From: Pseudarthrobacter sulfonivorans
Lineage (GTDB): Bacteria > Actinomycetota > Actinomycetes > Actinomycetales > Micrococcaceae
NCBI RefSeq assembly: GCF_024391045.1
Contig: NZ_JANFCZ010000021.1
Location: forward strand, 16,730-80,729
DNA length: 64,000 nt
Direction of reading: 5' to 3'
A program made the position numbers and the translations under genes. Under the pieces are notes generated by a model. It saw nothing but the letters and a program-made list of their open reading frames with translations, made no database searches and had not been told where the DNA came from. The stretch's first letter is position 1; every line of letters begins with the position of its first letter. Of this stretch, positions 40,709 through 49,104 are shown piece after piece.

Positions 40709-42802
40709 ATGGCCAAAGGTATATACGTCAGCGCAACCACTCCGGGCTCGGGCAAGTCGTTAGTGGCCCTGGGCCTCGCGGACACCCTGCACCGGCATGC
40801 GGACCGGATCGGCTTCTTCAAGCCGGTGGTCCACGGCCAGGACGCGGCGGATGATCCCATGGTGGCCCTGATGAAGGCACGTTTCGGGCTCGACGACGAC
40901 CGGTGCCGCGGCGGCCTGACATCCGCCGAGGTGCGCGCCCTCCTCGCAGACGGAAAGCGGGCGGACATCGACGCGCGCTGCGTGGAGATCTTCGCCGAGA
41001 TCGCCAGGCATTGCGACGTGGTGATCGTGGAGGGGACGGACCTCACCGGCCAGGATGCCGCCGTCGAGTTTGACCTGAACGCCCGGCTGGCCAACAACCT
41101 CGCCGCCCCCGTAGTGGCGGTGGTGGGTGCCAAGGGGCTCAGCGTGTCCGAGGCGGCGGCCGCCGTCGAGGTTGCCCGCAAGGAGCTGATCGCGGAGAAA
41201 TGTTCGCTGCTGGCCATCATGGTGAACCGGGCCGACGCACGCCTGGTGGACCGGATCGCCGCCGAGGTGACGGTGGGAGCTTCCGGCCGGCCGGTTTACG
41301 TCCTGCCCGAACTGGAGGAGATCGCCCGGCCCACCACCGGCGAGGTGGCCGCGGCCCTGGGTGTGCGGCAGATCGCGGGCCGTGCGGACATGGAACGCGA
41401 CGTGAAGGACATCAAGGTGGCCGCCATGAACGTGGGCAACTTCCTGAACGTGCTGGATGAGGGTGCGCTGGTGATCGTGCCCGGCGACCGCGCTGACGTG
41501 ATGGTGGCCTGCCTGGCGTCGTCGTTCTCGCCGGAATTCCCGGTGCCTTCGGCGCTGATCCTCACCGGCGGCCTGGCGCCCGACGCCAACATCTACCCGC
41601 TCCTCGCGCAGGCCCCCTTCCCTGTGTTTTCCGCCGGCGAGGACACGTACATGACGGCCAAACGCGTCTCCGAAGTCCGGAGCGAGATCTGGTCCGGTCA
41701 CCGCCGCAAGGTGGCCTCCGCCCTGGGCCTCTGGTCCAAGCGCGTGGACGAGACTGAACTGGTGGAACGCCTCCACCTGCCCCGCCTGGAACGCATGACG
41801 CCACTGCGGTTCCTGCATGACCTGATCGAGCGCGCCCGCGCGCAGCGGAGGCATGTGGTGCTGCCGGAAGGGACGGACGTGCGGATCCTGCGGGCCGCGG
41901 AAATCCTGCACCGCCGCGACGTCTGCGACCTCACCCTGCTGGGGCCCGAACCGGACGTCCGCGAGTTGGCCGCGGCCAACGGGATCGACTTGTCCGGCAT
42001 TAACATCGTGGACCCGGCCACCTCGGAGCTGCGCCAACAGTTCGCCGAAAAGTACGCCGAACTGCGCGCGCACAAGGGCGTGGACCTGGCCAAGGCGCTG
42101 GAAATCATGCAGGACGGCAGCTATTTCGGCACCATGATGGTCCAGCTGGGCGTGGTGGACGGCATGGTGTCCGGCGCCGCGCACACCACCGCGCACACCA
42201 TCCGTCCGGCCCTGGAGTTCGTCAAAACCCGCGACGGCGTAAAGATTGTCTCGTCGGTGTTCCTGATGCTGATGCCGGACCGTGTGCTGGTCTACGGCGA
42301 CTGTGCCGTGAACCCGGACCCCAACGTCGAGCAGCTGGCGGATATTGCGCTTGCCTCGGCGGAGACCGCCGCGCAGTTCGGCGTGGAGCCGCGGGTTGCC
42401 ATGCTGTCGTACTCCACCGGCGCCTCGGGCTCCGGCGGGGCCGTGGACGAAGTCCGGCAGGCCACCGAACTGGTGCGTCAGCGCCGCCCGGATCTCGCCG
42501 TCGAAGGTCCCATCCAGTACGACGCCGCCGTGGATGCCTCCATCGCGGAGTCCAAAATGCCGGGCTCATCGGTCGCGGGGCAGGCGACCGTCTTTATCTT
42601 CCCGGACCTCAACACCGGCAACAACACGTACAAGGCGGTGCAGCAGAGTTCGGGGGCGGTCGCCGTCGGGCCTGTCCTGCAGGGCCTCCGCAAGCCGGTC
42701 AACGACCTCTCCCGCGGCTGCACCGTGGAGGACATCGTGAACACGGTGGCCATCACCGCGATCCAGGCGCAGGTGCCGGTCCCGGCGGCCGTTGAGGCAT
42801 GA
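40709..42802 (+). CDS. pta: Phosphate acetyltransferase
   Basis: Pta converts acetyl-CoA and phosphate to acetyl-phosphate. The protein has 697 residues and the long, three-domain architecture. An N-terminal P-loop, dethiobiotin-synthetase-like domain opens with YVSATTPGSGKSLVALGLA. A central DRTGG domain follows (about residues 215-330). The catalytic PTA_PTB domain (about 370-695) has VVLPEGTDVRILRAAEIL, GMVSGAAHTTAHTIRPALEF and the end of family signature DLSRGCTVEDIVNT. The partner ackA is 4.4 kb downstream rather than adjacent. Confidence 0.95.
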   Translation: MAKGIYVSATTPGSGKSLVALGLADTLHRHADRIGFFKPVVHGQDAADDPMVALMKARFGLDDDRCRGGLTSAEVRALLADGKRADIDARCVEIFAEIARHCDVVIVEGTDLTGQDAAVEFDLNARLANNLAAPVVAVVGAKGLSVSEAAAAVEVARKELIAEKCSLLAIMVNRADARLVDRIAAEVTVGASGRPVYVLPELEEIARPTTGEVAAALGVRQIAGRADMERDVKDIKVAAMNVGNFLNVLDEGALVIVPGDRADVMVACLASSFSPEFPVPSALILTGGLAPDANIYPLLAQAPFPVFSAGEDTYMTAKRVSEVRSEIWSGHRRKVASALGLWSKRVDETELVERLHLPRLERMTPLRFLHDLIERARAQRRHVVLPEGTDVRILRAAEILHRRDVCDLTLLGPEPDVRELAAANGIDLSGINIVDPATSELRQQFAEKYAELRAHKGVDLAKALEIMQDGSYFGTMMVQLGVVDGMVSGAAHTTAHTIRPALEFVKTRDGVKIVSSVFLMLMPDRVLVYGDCAVNPDPNVEQLADIALASAETAAQFGVEPRVAMLSYSTGASGSGGAVDEVRQATELVRQRRPDLAVEGPIQYDAAVDASIAESKMPGSSVAGQATVFIFPDLNTGNNTYKAVQQSSGAVAVGPVLQGLRKPVNDLSRGCTVEDIVNTVAITAIQAQVPVPAAVEA

Positions 42803-42824
42803 GGTTTTCCAGACTCAAACGTCC

Positions 42825-42868
42825 GACGGCGGCACCTGGCATTGGTCAAAACGTGCGGTGCCGCCGTC
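42825..42868. terminator. Hairpin after pta
   Basis: GACGGCGGCACC and its perfect complement surround a 20-nt loop, 23 bp after the pta stop and just before the -10 element TAGGTT (42871-42876) of the LuxR gene. No T-run. Confidence 0.55.
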
Positions 42869-42889
42869 GCCTAGGTTGAACGGGACCGG

Positions 42890-45670
42890 ATGAAGCGATC
42901 GTTGGTTGCCACGAAGCTTTATGTTCCCGCGCCGCGCCGGGGGTTTGTGGCACGCCCGCGGCTGCGGGAGAAGCTGCGGCTCGGCGCGGAGTGCGGGCTG
43001 ACGCTTGTTTCCGCGCCCGCGGGGTTTGGGAAGACCGCGCTCCTTGCGGACTGGTTGGCCGGCGAGGACCGCCGGGTTGCGTGGCTTTCCCTGGATCCGG
43101 CGGACAGTGAGCCCGCCTCCTTCTGGAGTTACGTCGTCGCGTCTTTGCAGGGCGTACTGCCGGGCGTCGGTGCGGGGGCGCTGGAGCTCCTCGGGTCCTC
43201 GCCGTCGGCCACGGAGCTCATTCTCGCCTCCCTGGTGAACGACCTGGCGGCCGTGACGCAGGACGTTTGGTTGGTGCTGGACGACTATCACGCCGTGGAC
43301 AGCCAGGCGCTGCGTCCCGGCATGACCTACTTCGTGGAACACCTTCCGCCGCACGTGCACGTGGTGCTGAGCACCCGGTCGGATCCCGATCTGCCGCTGT
43401 CGCGGTGGCGGGTGCGGGGCGATCTGGCGGAAATCCGCGCCGCCGACCTGAGGTTCACCCCGGACGAGACCGCGGCATTTTTCAACGATGTGGAGGGGCT
43501 GGGCCTGGCAGCCGGGCAGGTGTCCACCTTGGAACAACGCACCGAGGGATGGATTGCCGCGCTCCAGCTGGCCGCGCTGTCGCTCCGGGACCGTGACGAC
43601 ACTGCCGGATTCATCGAGCGCTTCGCCGGGAACGACCGGTACATCGTGGACTACCTCGTGGAGGAGGTCCTGGAGCATCAGCCGGCTGCCGTGCGCAGTT
43701 TCCTCCTCGACACGGCGGTTTTGTCCAGGCACACCGGCCCGCTCTGCGACGCCGTGACCGGCCGGGACGACGGGTCCGCCATGCTGGTGTCGCTCGAACG
43801 CGCCAACCTTTTTGTCATCCCGCTGGACGGCCGGCGCGAGTGGTACCGCTACCACCATCTATTCGCCGACGTGCTGCGCGGACGGCTGCTCAGCGAGGAG
43901 CCCGGCCGGATTCCCCTGCTCCATCAGCGGGCCAGCGTCTGGTTCGAGTCGCAGGGACATGCTGAAGACGCGGTCCGGCACGCGCTCGCCGGCCGTGACT
44001 TTGACCGGGCTGCGCAGCTGGTGGAATTGGCCGTGCCGGTGCTGCGGCGCAACCGCCAGGATGCTGTGCTGTTCGGCTGGCTCAAGGAACTGCCGGATGC
44101 CGCCATCCGCAGGAACCCGGTGCTCAGTGTGTTCTATGGCGGAATGCTCATGGTTACCGGCGATCTCGCGGGGGCGCAGCAGCGGCTTGACGACGCCGAC
44201 CGTGCGCTGGCGGAAGCTGCACCTGCCGCAGGGGAGTCCGGACCGGCGCACCCGGCAGCCAGCGAGGAGCTCGCGATGCTGCCGGCCACGATCGCCACGT
44301 ACCGGGCGTCGCTCGCGCAGGCCGCGGGTGACGTGGCCGGCACCTCGGCGCACGCCCGGAACGCCTTGGCACTGGCGGGACCGCACCATCATCTTGCGCG
44401 GGGCGCTGCGGCCGCCTTTCTGGGGCTTGCCGCGTGGGCGGAAGGCGATGTGCGGCGTGCGCTGGAGACCTTCACCCAGGCCGTTGCGAGCCTGCACGCT
44501 GCCGGGAACCTGCTGGACGAGCTCAGCAGCACTGTCATCCTTTCGGACCTGTGGCAGGTGGCTGGCCGGCCCGGCGAAGCGCGGCGGCTGTGCCAAAATG
44601 CGCTGCAGCAGGCCGAAGCCCGCGGCGAAGCCATGGTGCGTGCGAGCGCCGAGCTGCACGTCGCCCTCAGTGAGCTCTGCCGTCAGTCCGGCGACCTTCG
44701 GGGTGCACTTGAGCACCTCGAGGCGGCCGCGCCCTTCGTCGACAAAGGTCCCATGACCGAAAGCCGCTACCGGTGGTTCGTCGCGAAGGGCCTGGTTGCC
44801 CAGGAGGAGGGTGACCCCGGCCAGACCATCAAGTACCTGGACCAGGCCGAGCAGCTTTTCCGGCCCGGCTTCTTCCCGGAGGTGCGCCCCATCCCGGCGA
44901 TCAAGGCCAGGGTCCTGATACGCGAGGGTGACCTGGCCGGTGCAGCCACCTGGGCACGCGCGGCAGGGGTGATGGCCTCCGATGGCGCCGACTACCTGCA
45001 CGAATACAGCCACCTCACCCTGGTCCGGCTCCTCATTGCGCAGCAGGACCGGCCGCATGCCGGCGCCGCCCAGGCTGCCCTTGACCTGCTGGACCGGTTG
45101 CTCGCGGAGGCGGCCGCGTCCGGCCGTACGGGCAGCGTGGTGGAAATCCGCATGCTGCAGGCCCTTGCGCTTGATGCTCTGGGCCATGACGCTCTCGGGC
45201 ATGGCCGGCAGGCGCATGAGGCTCTTGCTGCTGCGCTCGCCGGCGCGGCCGAGCCGGACGAGTACGTGCGGCTGTTCCTGGACGAGGGGCCGCCCCTGCT
45301 TGATCTGCTGCGCGGCGTTGTCAGTCAGGCATCGAATGCTGCAACGCACGACGGCGGTGCTGCCGCCCACGCACGGCGTCTGCTCGCCCTGGGTGCGCCT
45401 GCGCAGCCGGTACCACCGAGGCCTGTACCTCCGCACTCGGTGCCGTCACGCCCGGGGGAGGAACCGCCGTCGGACGTTGACCCGCTGAGCGAGCGGGAAC
45501 TGCAGGTCCTCAGGCTCCTCGACAGCGAGCTGAGCGGGCCGGAAATCGCCCGCGCCCTGTTCATTTCGCACAACACGTTGCGGACACACACTAAACACAT
45601 CTTCACCAAGCTCGGCGTGAGCAGCCGCAGGGCGGCCGTACGCCGCGCCCGCGAGAGCGGCCTGCTGTAG
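42890..45670 (+). CDS. LuxR-family large ATP-binding regulator (LAL/MalT-like)
   Basis: The protein has 926 residues. An N-terminal MalT-like STAND ATPase has Walker A SAPAGFGKTALL (about residues 42-53), WLSLDPAD, and VWLVLDDYHAV (Walker B). The middle is an alpha-helical TPR-like repeat region (about 420-820). A Pro-rich linker leads to the C-terminal LuxR helix-turn-helix: LSERELQVLRLLDSELSGPEIARALFISHNTLRTHTKHIFTKL. Inducer unknown. Paired TCACCC motifs lie just downstream, before the next operon, which is therefore a candidate target. Confidence 0.92.
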   Translation: MKRSLVATKLYVPAPRRGFVARPRLREKLRLGAECGLTLVSAPAGFGKTALLADWLAGEDRRVAWLSLDPADSEPASFWSYVVASLQGVLPGVGAGALELLGSSPSATELILASLVNDLAAVTQDVWLVLDDYHAVDSQALRPGMTYFVEHLPPHVHVVLSTRSDPDLPLSRWRVRGDLAEIRAADLRFTPDETAAFFNDVEGLGLAAGQVSTLEQRTEGWIAALQLAALSLRDRDDTAGFIERFAGNDRYIVDYLVEEVLEHQPAAVRSFLLDTAVLSRHTGPLCDAVTGRDDGSAMLVSLERANLFVIPLDGRREWYRYHHLFADVLRGRLLSEEPGRIPLLHQRASVWFESQGHAEDAVRHALAGRDFDRAAQLVELAVPVLRRNRQDAVLFGWLKELPDAAIRRNPVLSVFYGGMLMVTGDLAGAQQRLDDADRALAEAAPAAGESGPAHPAASEELAMLPATIATYRASLAQAAGDVAGTSAHARNALALAGPHHHLARGAAAAFLGLAAWAEGDVRRALETFTQAVASLHAAGNLLDELSSTVILSDLWQVAGRPGEARRLCQNALQQAEARGEAMVRASAELHVALSELCRQSGDLRGALEHLEAAAPFVDKGPMTESRYRWFVAKGLVAQEEGDPGQTIKYLDQAEQLFRPGFFPEVRPIPAIKARVLIREGDLAGAATWARAAGVMASDGADYLHEYSHLTLVRLLIAQQDRPHAGAAQAALDLLDRLLAEAAASGRTGSVVEIRMLQALALDALGHDALGHGRQAHEALAAALAGAAEPDEYVRLFLDEGPPLLDLLRGVVSQASNAATHDGGAAAHARRLLALGAPAQPVPPRPVPPHSVPSRPGEEPPSDVDPLSERELQVLRLLDSELSGPEIARALFISHNTLRTHTKHIFTKLGVSSRRAAVRRARESGLL

Positions 45671-45678
45671 GGGCCCGC

Positions 45679-45735
45679 TTCACCCTGCAAGGTTCACCCT
45701 GCCAGTCACATCATGGGGTGATGCCCGCTCACCCC
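45679..45735. promoter_or_regulatory. Repeated TCACCC motifs: candidate LuxR-regulator binding region
   Basis: TTCACCCTGC occurs at 45679-45688 and 45693-45702 (14-bp period), and a palindrome GGGGTGA-7 bp-TCACCCC lies at 45715-45735. They fill the 134-bp gap between the LAL gene and the membrane protein gene. Confidence 0.5.
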
Positions 45736-45804
45736 TCCGCTCCCTACGTTGGAGTTAGCCGGCAGCGCCCCCGCTGCCGGAGACCATCATTCAGGGAGCC
45801 GGAC

Positions 45805-46479
45805 ATGTCCATCACCACCACCAAACTCACCCGCTGGGCAGGCCTGAGCGCCGCTGCCGCGGGCCTGCTGTTCATCGGCGTCCAGATCAACCATCCCCAC
45901 CTGGACGCAGACTTCGCCGCCACCACGGAGTACACGGTCCGCCAAAGCCTGAAGATACTCATGGCCGGCCTGTCGCTGATCGGCATCACCGGCATGTACC
46001 TGCGGCAGGTGGCACAGGCGGGAGCGCTGGGGCTGATCGGATACCTCGTGTTCGGTGCGGGCTACCTCATCATGATGAGCATGGAGGTCATCGGTGCGGT
46101 TGTCCTGCCAACCGTCGCCCGCAGCGAACCCGGCTATGTCAACGACGTTTTCGCCACGGTGATGGGCGATCCCGTGGCCGGCGATATCGGCCTGATGTTC
46201 GGGCTGAACCTGGCCTCCGCCGTCACGTTCCTCGGCGGCGGACTCCTGTTTGGCATTGCCCTGTTCCGCGCGAAGGTGCTGGCCCGGTGGGCGGCGGCGC
46301 TGCTCGCCGTCGGAGCCGTGGCCACCCTGGCGCTCCCGCTGCTGCCGCAGGTCAACGACAGGCTGTTCGCGCTGCCCATCGGCGTGGCGTTGATCGGCCT
46401 GGGGTACTCGCTGTGGAGCGGCCTGCGGACACCGGCTGTGCAGGCCTCGGCCCCTGTCGATCAAGTGAGGGTCCAGTGA
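45805..46479 (+). CDS. Six-helix membrane protein, unknown function
   Basis: The protein has 224 residues and about six to seven membrane helices, starting MSITTTKLTRWAGLSAAAAG. The first loop carries NHPHLDADFAATTEYTVRQ, a conserved-looking His/Asp motif. It resembles the DUF4386-like group of small multipass proteins often placed next to LuxR-type regulators. ATG 45805 was chosen because AGGGAG lies seven bases upstream. It overlaps the next gene by GTGA. Confidence 0.75.
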   Translation: MSITTTKLTRWAGLSAAAAGLLFIGVQINHPHLDADFAATTEYTVRQSLKILMAGLSLIGITGMYLRQVAQAGALGLIGYLVFGAGYLIMMSMEVIGAVVLPTVARSEPGYVNDVFATVMGDPVAGDIGLMFGLNLASAVTFLGGGLLFGIALFRAKVLARWAAALLAVGAVATLALPLLPQVNDRLFALPIGVALIGLGYSLWSGLRTPAVQASAPVDQVRVQ

Positions 46480-46700
46480 CTGCCTCGCCGGAGCGGCCGG
46501 TGCCCGTCGAGTACGAGATCCGCGTCGGCGGGCACCTTGGCTCCCGCTGGTCGGCCTGGTTCGAGGACCTCACCCTGACCAGCGACGGCGACGGCACAAC
46601 CCGGATGCGCGGCCATCTGCCGGATCAGGCCGCGCTCTACGGGGTGCTGACGAAGGTCCGCGACCTGGGGCTGGTCCTCATCTCGGTGGAAAGCCGGTAG
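46476..46700 (+). CDS. Small soluble protein, 74 residues, coupled to membrane protein
   Basis: Starts at GTG 46476 inside the stop of the membrane protein (GTGA). The sequence VEYEIRVGGHLGSRWSAWF then DLTLTSDGDGTTRMRGHLPDQAALYGVLTKVRDLGL suggests a small alpha/beta fold. Proteins of this kind commonly accompany LAL-type regulator genes in Arthrobacter-like genomes, as far as I recall. Function is unknown. Confidence 0.75.
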   Translation: MTASPERPVPVEYEIRVGGHLGSRWSAWFEDLTLTSDGDGTTRMRGHLPDQAALYGVLTKVRDLGLVLISVESR

Positions 46701-46703
46701 GAA

Positions 46704-46762
46704 GCGAGATGGCACTTCGCGGCAATGTTTCCCGAAAACACTGCCGTGAAGTGCCATCTCGC
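46704..46762. repeat. Long intergenic palindrome (family C, single copy)
   Basis: GCGAGATGGCACTTC and its perfect complement flank GCGGCAATGTTT/AAAACACTGCCG with one bulge. It lies 3 bp after the stop of the 74-residue gene, between convergent genes, and could be a bidirectional terminator. Confidence 0.7.
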
Positions 46763-46782
46763 GGAGGAGGGAAAAGCGGGCT

Positions 46783-47061
46783 TCAGCTGTTCTCAGGCTT
46801 GGCGACGCTTTCCGGGTCCTCCTGCTGGGCAGGCTCGTCGGACAGGCCCTCCGGGGTGAGGTCCAGGTTTTGCGGGTCCTCGGGCTGTTCCGCGGGGTCC
46901 CCGGTCTCGGCTGCTTTGGGCTTGCCGGTGTCATCGAGGGCCGGGTTGGCGCCCTCGACGCCGGTGGGGTCCTGTGTTCCGCCGGTGTTCGCTGAATCCG
47001 TTGTGCCGGAGCCAGTGGTGTCCGGGCTGGTGTTGTCGGGCTGAGTGGTGTCATTCGGCAT
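46783..47061 (-). CDS. Acidic low-complexity protein, 92 residues
   Basis: Residues are nearly all Asp, Glu, Thr, Pro, Gly, Ser, Asn and Ala: it begins MPNDTTQPDNTSPDTTGSG and ends QQEDPESVAKPENS. No hydrophobic core, so probably disordered. AGAGAGGGA precedes the ATG, which supports translation. Similar short disordered proteins are common in Micrococcaceae. Function is unknown. Confidence 0.65.
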   Translation of the reverse strand: MPNDTTQPDNTSPDTTGSGTTDSANTGGTQDPTGVEGANPALDDTGKPKAAETGDPAEQPEDPQNLDLTPEGLSDEPAQQEDPESVAKPENS

Positions 47062-47153
47062 GGAAGTCCCTCTCTGCGAAGTGCAACGTGTCCACCGACT
47101 CTATGCAGGCTGCCCGGCCGGTGCAATGGCAGGCGGCAAGCCCCCTGCCTGCA

Positions 47154-47159
47154 TATAGT
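47154..47159 (+). promoter_or_regulatory. -10 element of ackA
   Basis: TATAGT lies 38 bp before the ackA start, with AGGAGG at 47185-47190 as the ribosome binding site. No convincing -35. Confidence 0.45.
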
Positions 47160-47196
47160 GGCAGTAACCGCCAAAGCAAGGCTCAGGAGGCCCCGC

Positions 47197-48357
47197 ATGC
47201 TTGTGCTCGTCATCAATTCCGGCTCGTCCTCGCTCAAGTACCAGGTGCGCGATGTCGCCGCCGGCAGTGTGCTGACCGAGGGGCTGATCGAGAAGATCGG
47301 CATGGGCAACGGCGGTGACGGGGACGGCCAGATTGAGGGCCCACGGGATCACGCGGAAGCGCTGGAGCAGGTGGCCGCGGCCATCCATGAGGAGCTCGGC
47401 GACCTGGAACTGGGAGCCGTCGGTCACCGGGTGGTGCACGGCGGGGAGCGGTTCGCCGAGCCTGTGCTGATCGACAACGAGATCACCCGCGCCATCGAGC
47501 GGCTGAACCCGCTGGCACCGCTGCATAACCCCGCCAACGTCCTGGGCATCCGCGCCATCAGCAAGAAGTGGCCGGACCTGCCGCAGGTGGCCGTGTTCGA
47601 TACCGCCTTCCACCGCACCCTGCCCGAGCACGCCTGGCGCTACGCGGTCCCGGACGAGCTCTATACGAACCACGGAATCCGCCGCTACGGCTTCCACGGC
47701 ACCTCCCACGAGTACGTCACGCACCGCGCCGCCGCGCTGCTCGATCTGCCATTGGAAGAGTTCGACGGCGTCATCGCCCACCTCGGGAACGGCGCCTCCG
47801 TCACGGCGATCCATGGCGGCAAATCCGTGGACACGTCCATGGGCTTCACGCCGCTCGAAGGCCTGGTGATGGGCACCCGCTCGGGCGATCTGGACCCGTC
47901 CATCCTGGTGTTCCTGGGCCGTGCCGGCTGGACCCCCGAGGACCTCGACGCCATGCTCAACCGCGAGTCCGGGCTGAAGGGCCTCGCCGGGAACAATGAC
48001 ATGCGCTCGGTGGTGGAGGCGGCCCAAGCCGGTGACGCCCGCGCTGAAATGGCGCTGGCGGTGGCGTCCTATCGGCTGGCCAAGTACATCGGCGGCTACC
48101 ACGTGGCGGTTGGCGGAGCGAAGGCCCTCGTGTTCACCGCGGGCATCGGCGAGAATTCGCACCAGTTCCGTGCGCTGGTGGCGGACAAACTGGGTGCGCT
48201 GGGGATAGAGCTCGACGCCGGCCTGAACAGTCAGCGGTCCAAGGAACCGCGCGTGATTTCCACACCTGAGTCGGCACTTCCTGTTTTGGTGGTGCCCACC
48301 GACGAGGAGCAGGCCATCGCGGAGGCGACTGCCGCCGTCGTACGTCCTGCCGGGTAA
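47197..48357 (+). CDS. ackA: Acetate kinase
   Basis: AckA converts acetyl-phosphate and ADP to acetate and ATP, working with Pta. The protein has 386 residues with the ASKHA fold: VLVINSGSSSLKYQV at the start, GHRVVHGGERF, FHGTSHEYV, GVIAHLGNGASVTAI and GLVMGTRSGDLDPS, with FTAGIGENSHQFRALV near the end. The start ATG 47197 follows AGGAGG by six bases. Confidence 0.95.
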   Translation: MLVLVINSGSSSLKYQVRDVAAGSVLTEGLIEKIGMGNGGDGDGQIEGPRDHAEALEQVAAAIHEELGDLELGAVGHRVVHGGERFAEPVLIDNEITRAIERLNPLAPLHNPANVLGIRAISKKWPDLPQVAVFDTAFHRTLPEHAWRYAVPDELYTNHGIRRYGFHGTSHEYVTHRAAALLDLPLEEFDGVIAHLGNGASVTAIHGGKSVDTSMGFTPLEGLVMGTRSGDLDPSILVFLGRAGWTPEDLDAMLNRESGLKGLAGNNDMRSVVEAAQAGDARAEMALAVASYRLAKYIGGYHVAVGGAKALVFTAGIGENSHQFRALVADKLGALGIELDAGLNSQRSKEPRVISTPESALPVLVVPTDEEQAIAEATAAVVRPAG

Positions 48358-48364
48358 GCGGCGC

Positions 48365-48937
48365 ATGCCGGACATCGCACTGCCCATCCACACCGACCGC
48401 CTGATCCTGCGCCGCTTCGAGGCCAGCGACCTGGACGCCTTCCACGCCTACCACTCGCTGGCGGAGACCGCGCGGTTCCTGCCCCGGGAAGCCAAGACCT
48501 ATACCCAGTCCATGGAGTACGTCGGGAAATACGCCAACTTCACCTTCGAAAAGGAAGGCGACTGGCTGGCTTTGGCTGTCGAGGCTCAGGACTCGCCCGG
48601 GCTGCTCGGCGAGGTGGTGCTCAAGTGGCTGGAGGGGACCGGGCAGGCCGAAATCGGCTGGAGCCTGGCACCGGCGGCGCGGGGCAATGGGTATGCGGCC
48701 GAGGCCGCCGAAGCGCTGCTGCGGCTGGGCTTCGACGAACTGGGCTTCCATCGGATCGACGCCAAGCTGGATGCGCTCAACACAGCCTCCGCCGCTCTCT
48801 GCGAACGGCTGGGCATGCGCCTGGAATCGCGCCAAGTGGACAAATGGCGTTACAAGGGGGAGTGGGCCACGGAGCTGGTCTACGCGCTCCTCGAGGATGA
48901 GTGGCGCGCCCGGCACCGGCCGTCAACTAACGGATAA
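48365..48937 (+). CDS. GNAT-family N-acetyltransferase (RimJ/RimL-like)
   Basis: The protein has 190 residues. LPIHTDRLILRRFEASDLDAF opens the fold; EIGWSLAPAARGNGYAAEAAEALLRLGFDELGFHRIDAKLDALNTASAALCERLGMR contains the acetyl-CoA loop RGNGYA and the C-terminal motif. It starts 7 bp after ackA and is probably co-transcribed. Substrate unknown. Confidence 0.88.
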   Translation: MPDIALPIHTDRLILRRFEASDLDAFHAYHSLAETARFLPREAKTYTQSMEYVGKYANFTFEKEGDWLALAVEAQDSPGLLGEVVLKWLEGTGQAEIGWSLAPAARGNGYAAEAAEALLRLGFDELGFHRIDAKLDALNTASAALCERLGMRLESRQVDKWRYKGEWATELVYALLEDEWRARHRPSTNG

Positions 48938-49008
48938 GGGAACCGACCCGGGGGACCTGCAGCCGCCGCGCCCATTCCTCGCCTATTTCCTGTACGTGCG
49001 CACTTTGC

Positions 49009-49030
49009 GTTCACTGCCAGTTCCGGGACC
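49009..49030 (+). promoter_or_regulatory. Candidate PHO box upstream of phosphoesterase
   Basis: GTTCACTGCCA (49009-49019) is followed directly by GTTCCGGGACC, i.e. two 11-bp direct repeats of the GTTCA-type units bound by PhoP in actinobacteria. A possible -10 (TATCGT, 49047-49052) is 17 bp downstream. Confidence 0.5.
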
Positions 49031-49104
49031 GGATGCTTGGCTCCTCTATCGTCGCGGCGGAAGGCGGCACTACTGTGGGGCCGCCACAGCGACGAGAGGC
49101 AACA

